Counted from the stretch's first letter, positions 16,916 through 25,253 are shown. The stretch: 34,112 nucleotides of DNA from Bifidobacterium biavatii DSM 23969 (GCF_000741165.1 NZ_JGYN01000029.1:1-34112), one strand, 5' to 3'. The notes: generated by a model from the sequence alone, not told the origin. Program-made: numbers and translations.

Positions 16916-17601
16916 TGCTCGCATCGTTGGACGAACTCGACCGCGAAACGGCCGTCGCCGCGGTGCGCGCGCTCGAAGTCGAACTGTTCGGCAGGCATGC
17001 GTGGAGCGAAGCGTCGATCCGTCAGGAGCTCGACGCGCCCGCGCGCACGTACGTGTTCGACGTTGCGGACGCTGCGAATGATGCGGATGCGACCGGCGGT
17101 GATGCGGACGCTGCCGGCAATGCTGTCGCGAATGATCGCGTCGACGAGACGATCCGGCCGGACGACGTGCGCGGATTCGCCGGCTACTGGTACGACGGCG
17201 ACGACGCGGAAATCATGGACGTCGGCGTCGGCAAGGCGTACCAGCGACAGGGCATCGCGGCCGCGATGATGACCTGGCTGATCGGCCACGCACGATCGCA
17301 AGGCGCGCGGCGCGTCCTGCTCGAAGTGCGCGTCGACAACGATCCGGCCATCGCGCTGTACCGCCGATTCGGCTTCGAAAACATCGGGCTGCGCAAACGC
17401 TACTATCAGCCCGAAGGCATCGACGCGCACGTCATGGCGCTCGACCTAGAACCGCGCATCGTCGGCTTCCAAAGCGCCGGCGCAGACGCAGGGTATGAGG
17501 GGAACGCGGCGGGCGCGGCGCGACAGGCTTCCGTCGTCGCATCGGCGCATGTCGCAGCACCAAACATCAACGAGCACGCAATCAACGAGGAGACGAAATG
17601 A
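16915..17601 (+). CDS. rimI: RimI-like GNAT N-acetyltransferase
   Basis: RimI acetylates the N-terminal alanine of ribosomal protein S18; in actinobacteria its gene normally sits between tsaB and tsaD, as here. The 228-residue product has the GNAT elements: an opening helix and HAWSEASIRQELD (about 28-40), the acetyl-CoA loop QRQGIA (110-115), LLEVRVDNDPAIALYRRFGFENIGLRKRYY (motif B), and MALDLEP. An Asp/Ala-rich insertion (about 50-86, with imperfect GATGCGGA repeats in the DNA) separates two strands of the fold, and an Ala-rich tail of about 35 residues follows motif B; both make it longer than the usual 150-160 residues. The substrate is inferred from family and context. Confidence 0.85.
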   Translation: MLASLDELDRETAVAAVRALEVELFGRHAWSEASIRQELDAPARTYVFDVADAANDADATGGDADAAGNAVANDRVDETIRPDDVRGFAGYWYDGDDAEIMDVGVGKAYQRQGIAAAMMTWLIGHARSQGARRVLLEVRVDNDPAIALYRRFGFENIGLRKRYYQPEGIDAHVMALDLEPRIVGFQSAGADAGYEGNAAGAARQASVVASAHVAAPNINEHAINEETK

Positions 17602-18641
17602 GCGAACCGATCGTACTGGGCATCGAATCGACCTGCGACGAAACCGCCGCGGCCATCGTGCAGGGGCGCACGCTGATCTCCAACGTCGTCGCCTCGTCTA
17701 TGAACGAACACGCGCGCTACGGCGGCGTCATCCCCGAAATCGCGTCGCGCGCCCACGCCGAAGCGTTCGTGCCGTGCGTCTCCAAGGCGCTCGCCGACGC
17801 GAACATGACGATCGCCGACGTGGACGCGATCGCCGTGTCCGCGGGCCCGGGCCTCGCCGGATGCCTTGCCGTCGGCGTGTCGGGTGCGAAGGCGCTCGCA
17901 TGGGCTGCGAACAAGCCGATCTACGGCATCAACCACGTGATCGGCCACATCGCCGTCACGCAGCTGCAGTTCGGGCCGTTCCCGCCCGACACGCTCGCGC
18001 TCATCGTCTCCGGCGGCCACACGTCGCTGCTGCACGTCGAGGACGTGGCGCGGCGCATCGACGTGGTCGGCACCACGCTCGACGACGCGGCAGGGGAGTG
18101 CTTCGACAAGGTCGCGCGCCTGCTTGGCTTCCCGTACCCGGGCGGCCCGCACATCGACCGCCACGCGCAAAACGGCGACCCGAAGGCCATTCGCGTGCCG
18201 CAGGGACTTACGCAGGGCAAGGCCGGCGCGGCGCATCCGTACGACTTCAGCTTCTCCGGCGTCAAAACCGCCGTCGCCCGCTGGATCGAGGAGCAGCAGG
18301 CCGCCGGGCGCGAGATTCCGGTGGACGACGTGTGCGCGTCGCTTGCGGACTCCGTGGCGACCGTGCTCGCGAAAAAGGCCATGCGCGGGTGCGAGCAGTA
18401 CGATTCCAAGACGCTGATCGTGGGAGGCGGATTCTCCGCGAACTCGCAGCTGCGCGCCAAACTGCTCGAATACGGCGAACGTTGCGGCGTTGACGTGCGT
18501 ATCCCGCAGATCAAGCTGTGCACCGACAACGGCGCGATGGTCGCCATGCTCGGCGTGAACCTGGTCGAAGCCGGCGTAGCTCCGTCCGCGCCCGATTTTC
18601 CCATCGATTCCGCCATGCCGATGGACCAAATCAGCATGTGA
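17598..18641 (+). CDS. tsaD: tRNA N6-adenosine threonylcarbamoyltransferase TsaD
   Basis: TsaD transfers the threonylcarbamoyl group from its AMP ester to A37 of tRNA. The 347-residue product shows the family opening VLGIESTCDETAAA, the VASSMNEHARYGGVIPEIASRAH motif, the SAGPGLAGCLAVGVSGAKALA segment, the metal-binding HVIGH (His113, His117), and the C-terminal CTDNGAMVAMLG with the third metal ligand. GAGGAG lies before the ATG and the gene overlaps rimI in ATGA. It ends the holA-tsaE-tsaB-rimI-tsaD cluster. The tsaC/sua5 partner that makes the threonylcarbamoyl-AMP is not in the window. Confidence 0.96.
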   Translation: MSEPIVLGIESTCDETAAAIVQGRTLISNVVASSMNEHARYGGVIPEIASRAHAEAFVPCVSKALADANMTIADVDAIAVSAGPGLAGCLAVGVSGAKALAWAANKPIYGINHVIGHIAVTQLQFGPFPPDTLALIVSGGHTSLLHVEDVARRIDVVGTTLDDAAGECFDKVARLLGFPYPGGPHIDRHAQNGDPKAIRVPQGLTQGKAGAAHPYDFSFSGVKTAVARWIEEQQAAGREIPVDDVCASLADSVATVLAKKAMRGCEQYDSKTLIVGGGFSANSQLRAKLLEYGERCGVDVRIPQIKLCTDNGAMVAMLGVNLVEAGVAPSAPDFPIDSAMPMDQISM

Positions 18642-18646
18642 CAGTT

Positions 18647-18684
18647 CGTGCCGACATGCTCACCTGTGTGTGTATGTCGGCACG
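18647..18684 (+). terminator. Hairpin after tsaD
   Basis: CGTGCCGACAT (18647-18657) and ATGTCGGCACG (18674-18684) form a perfect 11-bp stem with a 16-base loop, six bases after the tsaD stop. Only TTGAGG follows, so termination would be weak or Rho-assisted. Confidence 0.6.
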
Positions 18685-18695
18685 TTGAGGTGATT

Positions 18696-18786
18696 GTGGG
18701 CATGGACCGGCCACGAAGAGACGGTTTCCGACCTGTTCATGGTCGGCCTATGCCCACGATTCCGTATTTGGACGGCCTATGCCCAC
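18696..18786 (+). other. Intergenic structure with one 5' arm and two alternative 3' arms
   Basis: The arm 18696-18712 pairs with 18741-18757 over 17 positions with one mismatch and two G-T pairs. A second copy of that 3' arm (CGGCCTATGCCCAC, exact at 18744-18757 and 18773-18786) could pair with the same 5' arm instead. The rest of the 333 bases between tsaD and the tRNA genes shows no supported gene. Confidence 0.5.
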
Positions 18787-18941
18787 ATTTGTTTTGTTAC
18801 TCTGAAATGTTCGGATTGCGCCCATACGTGATATCCGGTTGCAGTCAAAACCGGTATCGGACGAGGATGATATTCCTCGCATGCCTGCACGGCGGGATAC
18901 GAGGAGGCGTGACGTCGCCGTGGACAATTGGCGGATAACGA

Positions 18942-18967
18942 AAAGACCTCGGAAAACCGAGGTCTTT
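18942..18967 (-). terminator. Terminator of the tRNA-Asn genes
   Basis: An 11-bp perfect stem (18942-18952 with 18957-18967) with a 4-base loop lies eight bases beyond the 3' end of the distal tRNA. Read on the minus strand, the stem ends in TTTTCG. Confidence 0.8.
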
Positions 18968-18974
18968 GATCGAG

Positions 18975-19047
<73 letters not shown>

Positions 19048-19074
19048 ATGTTTAATTATTCAGCCGAAGCCGAG

Positions 19075-19147
<73 letters not shown>

Positions 19148-19185
19148 ATGTTCATCAGTGGCGAACCACCGTGCACAAGATGGAA

Positions 19186-19213
19186 ATACTATCCGGAAAC
19201 TGGAGTAATGCAA
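19186..19213 (-). promoter_or_regulatory. Promoter of the tRNA-Asn pair
   Basis: On the minus strand a -35 box TTGCAT (19213-19208) is separated by 16 bases from a -10 box TAGTAT (19191-19186). Transcription would start near 19179, about 30 bases before the tRNA. Confidence 0.7.
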
Positions 19214-19239
19214 ATTGCGGCGTGTCGCGTCGATGTCCA

Positions 19240-19318
19240 TGTGGACGATGATGTGGACGACACGCCGGGGTGTGGATAACTCGGACCTTTCGACCACACG
19301 CCCCGTTTCGGCTGGACA
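19240..19318 (-). repeat. Copy B of the dispersed element, with three DnaA-box-like sequences
   Basis: Bases 19271-19318 match the element at 3917-3965. It starts with TGTGGATAA (19271-19279), the exact inverse of TTATCCACA, and is preceded by two direct copies of TGTGGACGA (19240-19248 and 19252-19260), each one or two changes from a box. The element ends in the shared CCGTTTCGGCTGGACA. It lies between the tRNA promoter and the M23 peptidase gene. Confidence 0.6.
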
Positions 19319-19434
19319 GCGCGGCAGGATTCCCGCATGATGGAACGTCCCGGCATGGTGGCCGGGATTATCGGAACGATTTCGACGGGCGCGACAAAGG
19401 CGACGGCCGTCGATTCTCGAGGAAGGGGAGTGCC

Positions 19435-20091
19435 GTGAACGAGATGAACGGGTTGGATGATGCGACTCGCGGACTGCGGCGACGCAGGCGCGTGCGCGAC
19501 GGCATGCGCGAGCGCGAGGCGGAGGAACATCGTCGGCGCCTGCGACGATGGATCGGGCTGGCCGCCGCGTCGCTGTCGTCGTTGTTCCTGATCGTCATGC
19601 TTGCGATGCCATGCACAGACTACGGGCTGTTGCCGTGCGGTGTGGCATATGCGGATGATGCGGACGCTGCCGGCGCGGGCTGTGCGGCGGACATGGTCTG
19701 GCCGGTGCGCGACGTTGACGTGACCGCCGTATTCGACGGGCCGGTGCAGCCGTGGCTGCCGGGCCATCGCGGCGTCGATCTGGAGGCCGGAACCGGTACG
19801 GAACTGCTCGCGCCCGCCGATGGCGTCATCGCCTTCGCCGGCAGGGTTGGCGGCAAATCGGTGGTGAGCATACGGCACGGCACGCTCACGTCCACGTTCG
19901 AGCCGGCGGTCACCGATCTGCGCATGGGCGCGCCGGTCGCCCGCGGCGAGCCGTTCGGCGAGACCGGAGGCGCATCCGACCATTGCGGCGACTCCTGCGT
20001 GCACTGGGGCGTCAAACGCGGCTCGGACGCCTACGAGGATCCCCAATCCAAGACGTCCGCACGCAAAATCGCGCTCAAGCCGGTTGCCTGA
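19435..20091 (+). CDS. M23-family (LytM-like) peptidase
   Basis: M23 peptidases are zinc endopeptidases that usually cut peptidoglycan cross-bridges. From the GTG at 19435 the product has 218 residues: a basic, helical N-terminus (about 1-35), a signal peptide or anchor (about 38-60, LAAASLSSLFLIVMLAMPC), then the domain. It shows GHRGVDLEAG with the first two zinc ligands (His and Asp), ADGVIAFAGRVGGKSVVSIRHG, and CVHWGVKRG with the third ligand His. The first His of the classical HxH is Cys here (C-V-H), a variant I recall in small actinobacterial M23 proteins; whether it is active is uncertain. The GTG has GGGGAG four bases upstream; the ATG at 19444 would leave 13 bases. The Cys in the signal region could be a lipid anchor, but no clear lipobox is seen. 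Confidence 0.85.
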   Translation: MNEMNGLDDATRGLRRRRRVRDGMREREAEEHRRRLRRWIGLAAASLSSLFLIVMLAMPCTDYGLLPCGVAYADDADAAGAGCAADMVWPVRDVDVTAVFDGPVQPWLPGHRGVDLEAGTGTELLAPADGVIAFAGRVGGKSVVSIRHGTLTSTFEPAVTDLRMGAPVARGEPFGETGGASDHCGDSCVHWGVKRGSDAYEDPQSKTSARKIALKPVA

Positions 20092-20135
20092 TCGTGCGGT
20101 CTCGTCGCAATGCCCATGTGACGCCGTGCAACGCG

Positions 20136-20158
20136 GCACGGCGCCTGCAATGCCGTGC
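20136..20158 (+). terminator. Possible hairpin after the M23 gene
   Basis: GCACGGC (20136-20142) and GCCGTGC (20152-20158) form a 7-bp stem with a 9-base loop, 44 bases after the M23 stop. No U-tract follows, so this is a weak call. Confidence 0.3.
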
Positions 20159-20224
20159 GGCGTCATGCGTCGTGGACGTTTCGCCTGGCGAACTCCGCGA
20201 TGACGGCCAATTCGGCCGCGGCCG

Positions 20225-20260
20225 TTGCATTGCGGTTGCATGCCGGCACTAGAATGCCGG
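20225..20260 (+). promoter_or_regulatory. Promoter of the acyl-CoA synthetase gene, with inverted repeat at -10
   Basis: TTGCAT (20225-20230) and TAGAAT (20250-20255) are plausible -35 and -10 boxes, with a long 19-base spacer. The -10 box sits inside an inverted repeat CCGGCA/TGCCGG, which could be a regulator site. Confidence 0.4.
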
Positions 20261-20298
20261 AAGGAATGCAAGGCAACCGTGACATGGTCAGGAGCACA

Positions 20299-22110
20299 AT
20301 GCAGAAGCAATACACGCGTCCGCTGGAAAAGCCGATCGACGACGACAAGAACCTGTTCGAAATCCTCGTGGAACGCGCCGAACGCACGCCCGACGCCTCG
20401 CTGGTCGAATACAAGGACGATGCCGGCACGTGGCGTTCGTTCACGGCCGCGGAATTCCGCGACAAGGTCATCGCCATCGCCAAAGGCCTGATCGCACGCG
20501 GCATCATGCCCGGCGACAGCGTGTCGGTCATCGCGCACACCTGCTGGCAGTGGACGGCCCTCGACATGGCCATCATGTCGATCGGCGCGCTTACCGTGCC
20601 CGTCTACGAAACGAACTCGCCGGCGCAGGTCAGGATGATCTTCAACGACTCACGCGTCAAGATGGCGTTCGCTGAAGACGACGGCCAGCGAGACAAGATC
20701 GAATCCGTGCGCGGCGAATGCACTGACCTGCGTGACGTGTACGTGATCGGCTTCGGCGCGATCGACACCATCGAAACGTACGGGCAGGGCGTGTCCGATG
20801 CGGAGTTCTGGGAGCGCGAACGCGCCGTGCGCGGCGACGACCTTGCCACCATCGTGTACACGTCCGGTTCCACCGGCACGCCCAAGGGCATCGAGCTGAG
20901 CCACCGCAACTTCGTGTTCATCACGTATTCTGGCGTGCAGTCCATGCCCGACATCGCGCTCGGGCCCGACCGCCGCCTGCTGCTTTTCCTGCCGCTCGCG
21001 CACGTGTTCGCCCGCTACATGCAGTTCTTCTGCTTCGCCGGCAACGTCACGCTCGGCCTGTCCAGCAACCTCAAGACCATCCTTGCCGACTTCGGGGCGT
21101 TCAAGCCGACGTTCATCCTCGCCGTGCCGCGCATTTTCGAAAAGATCTACAACGCGGCCTCGCAGAAGGCCGGTTCCGGATTCAAGGGCCGCGTATTCGC
21201 CGGCGCCACGCAGGCCGCGCGCGACTGGTCGCACGCGCAGCAGTCCGGCGAGCCGATCCCGTTCGCGCTCAGGGCCAAACACGCGCTGTACAACAAGCTC
21301 GTCTACCGTTCGATCATGAACGTGTTCGGCGGACGCGTCGAATACGCGGTGTCCGGCGGCGCGCCGCTCGACTCGTCCATCGCGCACTTCTTCAACGGAG
21401 TGGGCCTCCCGCTGCTCGAAGGCTACGGCATGACCGAAACCTGCGCGCCGTCCAGCGTCAACCCGACCGTCGGCTACAAAATCGGCACGATCGGCCTGCC
21501 CATGCAGGGCGTGACGATGGGCGTCGACGACGAGGGCGAACTGTGCATCAAATCGCCGGCCGTGTGCGTCGGCTACCACAACCATCCCGAGATCACGCGG
21601 CAGCAGATCGTCAACGGCTGGCTGCACACCGGCGACCTCGGCGCGATCGACGACGACGGGTTCGTGTCGATTACCGGGCGCAAGAAGGACCTGATCATCA
21701 CCGCCGGCGGCAAGAACGTGTCTCCGGGCATGCTCGAGGCTTCCGTGATGACCTCGCCTGTGGTCGACCAGTGCGTCGTCGTCGGCGACCGCAAGCCGTT
21801 CGTCGCCGCGATCGTTTCGCTCGACCTGGCCGAAACGAACACGTGGCTCGAGGCGCAGGGCGCCGAGCCGGTCGCCGACCTCGAGGCGGCGGCGAAGAAC
21901 CCGATCGTGTATGCGGAGGTCGAACGCGCGGTCAACAAGGCCGACGAGCTGGTCTCCCGCGCCGAATCGATCCGCAAGTTCGAGATCGTGCCCGACACGT
22001 TCACCGAAGCGAACGGCATGCTCACGCCGAGCCTCAAGGCCAAGCGCCAGGTCATCACCGACCATTACCGCGACCTGATCGACAACGTCATCTACGCGGG
22101 CAAAAAGTGA
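20299..22110 (+). CDS. fadD: Long-chain fatty-acid-CoA ligase (AMP-dependent)
   Basis: This enzyme activates fatty acids through an acyl-adenylate to the CoA thioester, in the cytoplasm or at the membrane. From the ATG at 20299 it has 603 residues. Visible motifs are the P-loop-like A3 YTSGSTGTPKG (about 187-197), the linker LLFLPLAHVFARYMQ typical of long-chain ligases, YAVSGGAPLD and EGYGMTETCAPSSVN, then the A8 region GWLHTGDLGAIDDDGFVSI followed by GRKKDLIITAGGKNVSPG with the hinge, and a C-terminal Lys in MLTPSLKAKR. AGGAG lies four bases before the ATG; the open frame reaches back to 20155 but has no site there. Bifidobacteria lack beta-oxidation, so a lipid-synthesis or fatty-acid-salvage role is more likely; that is inference. 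The gene symbol reflects family only. Confidence 0.88.
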   Translation: MQKQYTRPLEKPIDDDKNLFEILVERAERTPDASLVEYKDDAGTWRSFTAAEFRDKVIAIAKGLIARGIMPGDSVSVIAHTCWQWTALDMAIMSIGALTVPVYETNSPAQVRMIFNDSRVKMAFAEDDGQRDKIESVRGECTDLRDVYVIGFGAIDTIETYGQGVSDAEFWERERAVRGDDLATIVYTSGSTGTPKGIELSHRNFVFITYSGVQSMPDIALGPDRRLLLFLPLAHVFARYMQFFCFAGNVTLGLSSNLKTILADFGAFKPTFILAVPRIFEKIYNAASQKAGSGFKGRVFAGATQAARDWSHAQQSGEPIPFALRAKHALYNKLVYRSIMNVFGGRVEYAVSGGAPLDSSIAHFFNGVGLPLLEGYGMTETCAPSSVNPTVGYKIGTIGLPMQGVTMGVDDEGELCIKSPAVCVGYHNHPEITRQQIVNGWLHTGDLGAIDDDGFVSITGRKKDLIITAGGKNVSPGMLEASVMTSPVVDQCVVVGDRKPFVAAIVSLDLAETNTWLEAQGAEPVADLEAAAKNPIVYAEVERAVNKADELVSRAESIRKFEIVPDTFTEANGMLTPSLKAKRQVITDHYRDLIDNVIYAGKK

Positions 22111-22249
22111 TCGCCGCCCTCCACGGGCAGCGTGGATCGCGTGAATCGCACGGTCTGCTCCGATTGAGCAGGAATGGCGTCTGATCGGCATCATTCCAAC
22201 GATTGTCGGCTACGTTGCTGGTTTGCGTGCAGCGCGACACGCCGATGAC

Positions 22250-22277
22250 TGGACAACCGCCGCGGATCGCGTAATAT
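22250..22277 (+). promoter_or_regulatory. Promoter of tRNA-Asp
   Basis: TGGACA (22250-22255) and TAATAT (22272-22277) are separated by 16 bases. Transcription would start near 22284, about 26 bases before the mature tRNA. Confidence 0.7.
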
Positions 22278-22309
22278 ATCTACTCGTGCTCCGATGAGGA
22301 ACACGGAAC

Positions 22310-22386
22310 GGCCCCGTAGCTCAGTTGGTTAGAGCGCCGCCCTGTCACGGCGGAGGTCACCGGTTCAAGTCCGGCCGGGGTCGCCA
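22310..22386 (+). tRNA. tRNA-Asp (anticodon GTC)
   Basis: The 77-base gene with encoded CCA folds as a cloverleaf: acceptor GGCCCCG/CGGGGTC (one G-T pair), anticodon stem CCGCC/GGCGG with loop CTGTCAC, T loop TTCAAGT. The lowest T-stem pair is A-C (ACCGG against CCGGC), where a standard pair would be expected. A terminator follows. Confidence 0.96.
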
Positions 22387-22388
22387 TC

Positions 22389-22418
22389 AAGGCCCGCAAG
22401 TTCGCTTGCGGGCCTTTT
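22389..22418 (+). terminator. tRNA-Asp terminator, shared with the convergent kinase gene
   Basis: A perfect 12-bp stem (22389-22400 with 22405-22416) with a TTCG loop is followed by TT. It lies two bases after the tRNA and just beyond the stop of the reverse-strand kinase, so it could serve both strands. Confidence 0.85.
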
Positions 22419-22421
22419 GCG

Positions 22422-23357
22422 TTATCTGACCAAACCGGTCAGTTCGCCGAGGTTGAGCTCAAAGCTCAGGCCTCGCTCCTCGAAACGGGGCTGGTTGCGC
22501 GTATTGCCCATCGCGTGCCGCACGAATTCGCCGGCGATGCGCGCTGACTCGGCAAGACCTCGACCGGCCATCACCGCGCCGCACAGGGCGGAGGCGAACG
22601 CGTCGCCCGTGCCCTGGATCATGTACGACAGCTTCTCGTGCGCCAGTTCGCGCTTGCCGGCGGCCCCCAACACGGCGTCGGCAACGTAGTTGCGGATCAG
22701 CCCGTCGCCGCGATCAATGCCTTTCAACACCACGTGTCTTGCGCCCATGTCCAGCAGCGCGTTCAACAAGCCGTTCACGGCCCGATCGTCCAGATCGCCG
22801 CCCGCATAGTCGCGGTCGGTCAGAATCGACGCTTCGGTCAGATTCGGCATGAGCACGTCTGCGCCGTCGACCAGCGCGCGCATCGCCTCGCACAGTTCCG
22901 GCGTATACGTCGGATACAGTTCGCCGCCGTCGCCCATCACCGGGTCCACGAACCGCAATGCGCGCGGATACTCACGGTACAGTCGCCGGATGATCGCCAC
23001 CTGCTCTGGGGAGCCGAGAAACCCGGAATACACGCCGTCCAAGTCGACGTGTTCGGCCTTCCACGCATCCAGATAACCGGGCAGGATGCCGGTCGTGTCG
23101 TGGAACGTGAACACGTCGTACTTCGTGTGCGCGGAGAACAGCGCGGTCGGCACCGGACACACGTCGCAGCCGGCGGCTGACAGGATCGGGATCGCGGCGG
23201 TCAGCGAGCACTTGCCGTAGCCGCACATGTCATGCACGGCCGCGACGCGCGGAATATAGCGCGGATCGCGGGAGTACAGCGCCGGATCGTCGGCCGCTAC
23301 CGTTGCGACGTCCGCGATGACGGTCGCGGCATGGGCGTCGGTCGTTGCGTCGGTCAT
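22422..23357 (-). CDS. pdxY: Pyridoxal/pyridoxamine kinase
   Basis: The enzyme phosphorylates vitamin B6 vitamers to supply pyridoxal 5'-phosphate. The 311-residue product is a ribokinase-fold protein. It opens after a 40-residue Ala-rich stretch with VAAVHDMCGYGKCSLTAAI, has HTKYDVFTFHDTTGILPGYL, LRFVDPVMGDGGELY, and the catalytic-site motif GTGDAFAS with the base Asp at about residue 252. The CGYGKCSLT opening is typical of the kinases annotated as pyridoxamine kinase in Firmicutes and Actinobacteria; PdxK versus PdxY cannot be told here. The ATG at 23357 has AAAGGA well spaced upstream; the open frame extends to 23408 without such a site. Divergent from the PLP-dependent sulfhydrylase gene. 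Confidence 0.88.
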   Translation of the reverse strand: MTDATTDAHAATVIADVATVAADDPALYSRDPRYIPRVAAVHDMCGYGKCSLTAAIPILSAAGCDVCPVPTALFSAHTKYDVFTFHDTTGILPGYLDAWKAEHVDLDGVYSGFLGSPEQVAIIRRLYREYPRALRFVDPVMGDGGELYPTYTPELCEAMRALVDGADVLMPNLTEASILTDRDYAGGDLDDRAVNGLLNALLDMGARHVVLKGIDRGDGLIRNYVADAVLGAAGKRELAHEKLSYMIQGTGDAFASALCGAVMAGRGLAESARIAGEFVRHAMGNTRNQPRFEERGLSFELNLGELTGLVR

Positions 23358-23570
23358 AAGTCGTCCTTTCGTCGGTTCCGACGTACGACTGTAACGCGAA
23401 GCCGTCACGGCCGGCCGACGACGTCCGATCTTTCGTCATTGCGGACGCGTGACGGACCTGCGATCGACGCCGGCCACGACGTTCCGCACGGTCGGCGCGC
23501 CGAATGCCGCGCATGATCGCCCGCCGTCCGCGGTGACTGTCCGTTCCGGCGTGTCGCGTCCGTGACGGCA

Positions 23571-23642
23571 GGTTTTTCGACGTTGCTGGGACAGCGAAAA
23601 ACCAACGGTTCCAAGGGTTTATAAGGTGGTATAGGCAACCGT
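23571..23642 (+). promoter_or_regulatory. Inverted repeats in the leader of the sulfhydrylase gene
   Basis: The 437 bases between the divergent kinase and sulfhydrylase genes hold two clear structures: GGTTTTTCG/CGAAAAACC (23571-23579 and 23595-23603) with an inner GCTG/CAGC, and ACGGTT/AACCGT (23605-23610 and 23637-23642) flanking TATAAG and TATAGG. A third, TCGCCAC/GTGGCGA, lies further down. I see no match to SAM or other known riboswitches. The structures may be operators or leader hairpins. Confidence 0.4.
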
Positions 23643-23794
23643 GATAGCGTTCGGCTTGCGCTTGGCGGCGCCGTGCCCGTATGGTCTTAACCAACACCTC
23701 GCCACGAAGCCCGGACACACCGGAAACGGCCGGCAGGGTGGCGACAAGACAAGTAACTAACGGCCACAGGCCAACATCAATGAAGGAGCACACC

Positions 23795-25111
23795 ATGACC
23801 GATCCGAACAAGAAGTATCGTTTCGAAACCCTGCAGCTGCACGTCGGCCAGGAGGAGGCCGATCCGGCCACCGACTCCCGCGCAGTCCCGATCTACGCAA
23901 CCACCTCGTACGTCTTCCACAACTTCGATCACGCCGAGGCCCGCTTCGGTCTCGCCGACCCGGGCAACATTTACGGCCGTCTGACCAACTCCACCCAGGG
24001 CGTGTTCGAGAACCGCATCGCCGCCCTCGAAGGCGGCACTGCCGGCCTCGCGGTCGCCTCGGGCGCCGCGGCCGTCGAATACGCGGTGCGCAACATCACC
24101 CAGTCCGGCGACCACATCGTCTCCTCCAAGAATATCTACGGCGGCACCTTCAACCTGCTCAAGCACACGCTGCCGCGCGACGGCATCACCACCACCTTCG
24201 TCGACCCGGAGGTCCCGCAGAACTTCGAGGACGCCATCCAGGAGAACACCAAGCTCGTCTACTTCGAGACTTTCGGCAACCCGAACGCCGACCTGCCGGA
24301 CTTCGAGGCCATCTCCGCGATCGCCCACAAGCATCATCTGCCGGTGATCGTCGACAACACGTTCGCCACCCCGTACCTGTTCCGCCCGCTCGAGCACGGC
24401 GCCGACGTCGTGGTTGAATCCGCGACCAAGTTCATCGGCGGCCACGGCACAACCCTCGGCGGCGTGATCGTCGAAGGCGGCAACTTCAACTGGGCCGAGG
24501 TGCCGGGCAAGTTCCCGACCCTGACCGAAGCCGACCCGTCCTACCACGGTCTCAACTTCTACGAGGCCCTCGGCGGCGCCGCGTTCGTGACCCGCATCCG
24601 CGCCATCCTGCTGCGCGACACCGGTGCCACCCTGTCCCCGTTCGCCGCGTTCCTGCTGCTGCAGGGCACCGAAACCCTGTCGCTGCGCGTCGAGCGCCAC
24701 GTCCAGAACGCGCTCAAGGTCGTCGAATACCTGCAGACCGTGCCGGAAGTCGAGTCCGTTTCTCACCCGAGCATTCCGGGCCGCCGCGACCACGCGCTGT
24801 ACGAGAAGTACTTCCCGAACGGAGCCGGCTCCATCTTCACCTTCGACATCAAGGGCGGCAAGGACGCGGCGCGCGTCTTCATTGACAACCTGCACCTGTT
24901 CAGCCTGCTCGCCAACGTGGCCGACGTGAAGTCTCTCGTCATCCACCCGGCCTCCACCACGCACTCGCAGGAGACCCCGGAGGAGCTCGAGGACCAGGGC
25001 ATCCACCCGGGCACCATCCGCCTGTCCATCGGCACCGAGAACATCGAGGACATCCTCGACGACCTCAAGGGCGGCTTCGAGGCGGTTCGCGCTTCCGGCC
25101 TCGCCAAGTAA
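23795..25111 (+). CDS. metY: O-acetylhomoserine aminocarboxypropyltransferase/sulfhydrylase
   Basis: This PLP enzyme makes homocysteine from O-acetylhomoserine and sulfide, in methionine synthesis. The 438-residue product has the family features [10 protein letters not shown], the 'SYVF-NFDHA' opening with LFGL-like [58 protein letters not shown], the PLP-binding Lys212 in [11 protein letters not shown], and [22 protein letters not shown], then [12 protein letters not shown]. The extended mid-region ([19 protein letters not shown]) distinguishes MetY from the shorter cystathionine enzymes. AAGGAG lies before the ATG at 23795; the open frame continues to 23681 without one. Its codon usage is strongly biased towards preferred GC-rich codons, as for a highly expressed gene. 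Confidence 0.95.
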   Translation: MTDPNKKYRFETLQLHVGQEEADPATDSRAVPIYATTSYVFHNFDHAEARFGLADPGNIYGRLTNSTQGVFENRIAALEGGTAGLAVASGAAAVEYAVRNITQSGDHIVSSKNIYGGTFNLLKHTLPRDGITTTFVDPEVPQNFEDAIQENTKLVYFETFGNPNADLPDFEAISAIAHKHHLPVIVDNTFATPYLFRPLEHGADVVVESATKFIGGHGTTLGGVIVEGGNFNWAEVPGKFPTLTEADPSYHGLNFYEALGGAAFVTRIRAILLRDTGATLSPFAAFLLLQGTETLSLRVERHVQNALKVVEYLQTVPEVESVSHPSIPGRRDHALYEKYFPNGAGSIFTFDIKGGKDAARVFIDNLHLFSLLANVADVKSLVIHPASTTHSQETPEELEDQGIHPGTIRLSIGTENIEDILDDLKGGFEAVRASGLAK

Positions 25112-25253
25112 CGGCCGTCGCCGGTCGAATCCGAATCGTGCGTCCGCCATGGCCCGCAGAACATCCCGCGCTTACTCGTCACGTGGAAACGTTCCCGGAT
25201 CCGCAAATGGACATGCGCATGGACACGTAACGAACGACCGGCCGTGAACCGAG

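Noticed and set aside
18648..18938. A 96-residue frame after tsaD
   Set aside because: It runs through the two hairpin structures, has no ribosome binding site, and its composition is not protein-like.
19240..19318. A chromosomal origin of replication
   Set aside because: DnaA-box-like sequences are present, but dnaA, dnaN, gyrase or rpmH genes and an AT-rich unwinding region are absent.
20650..22194. A 514-residue minus-strand frame opposite the acyl-CoA synthetase
   Set aside because: Antisense shadow with Val/Arg/His-rich composition typical of GC-rich genomes.
23358..23794. A SAM riboswitch upstream of metY
   Set aside because: The conserved core sequences of SAM-I, SAM-II and SAM-IV are not visible; only simple inverted repeats are seen.
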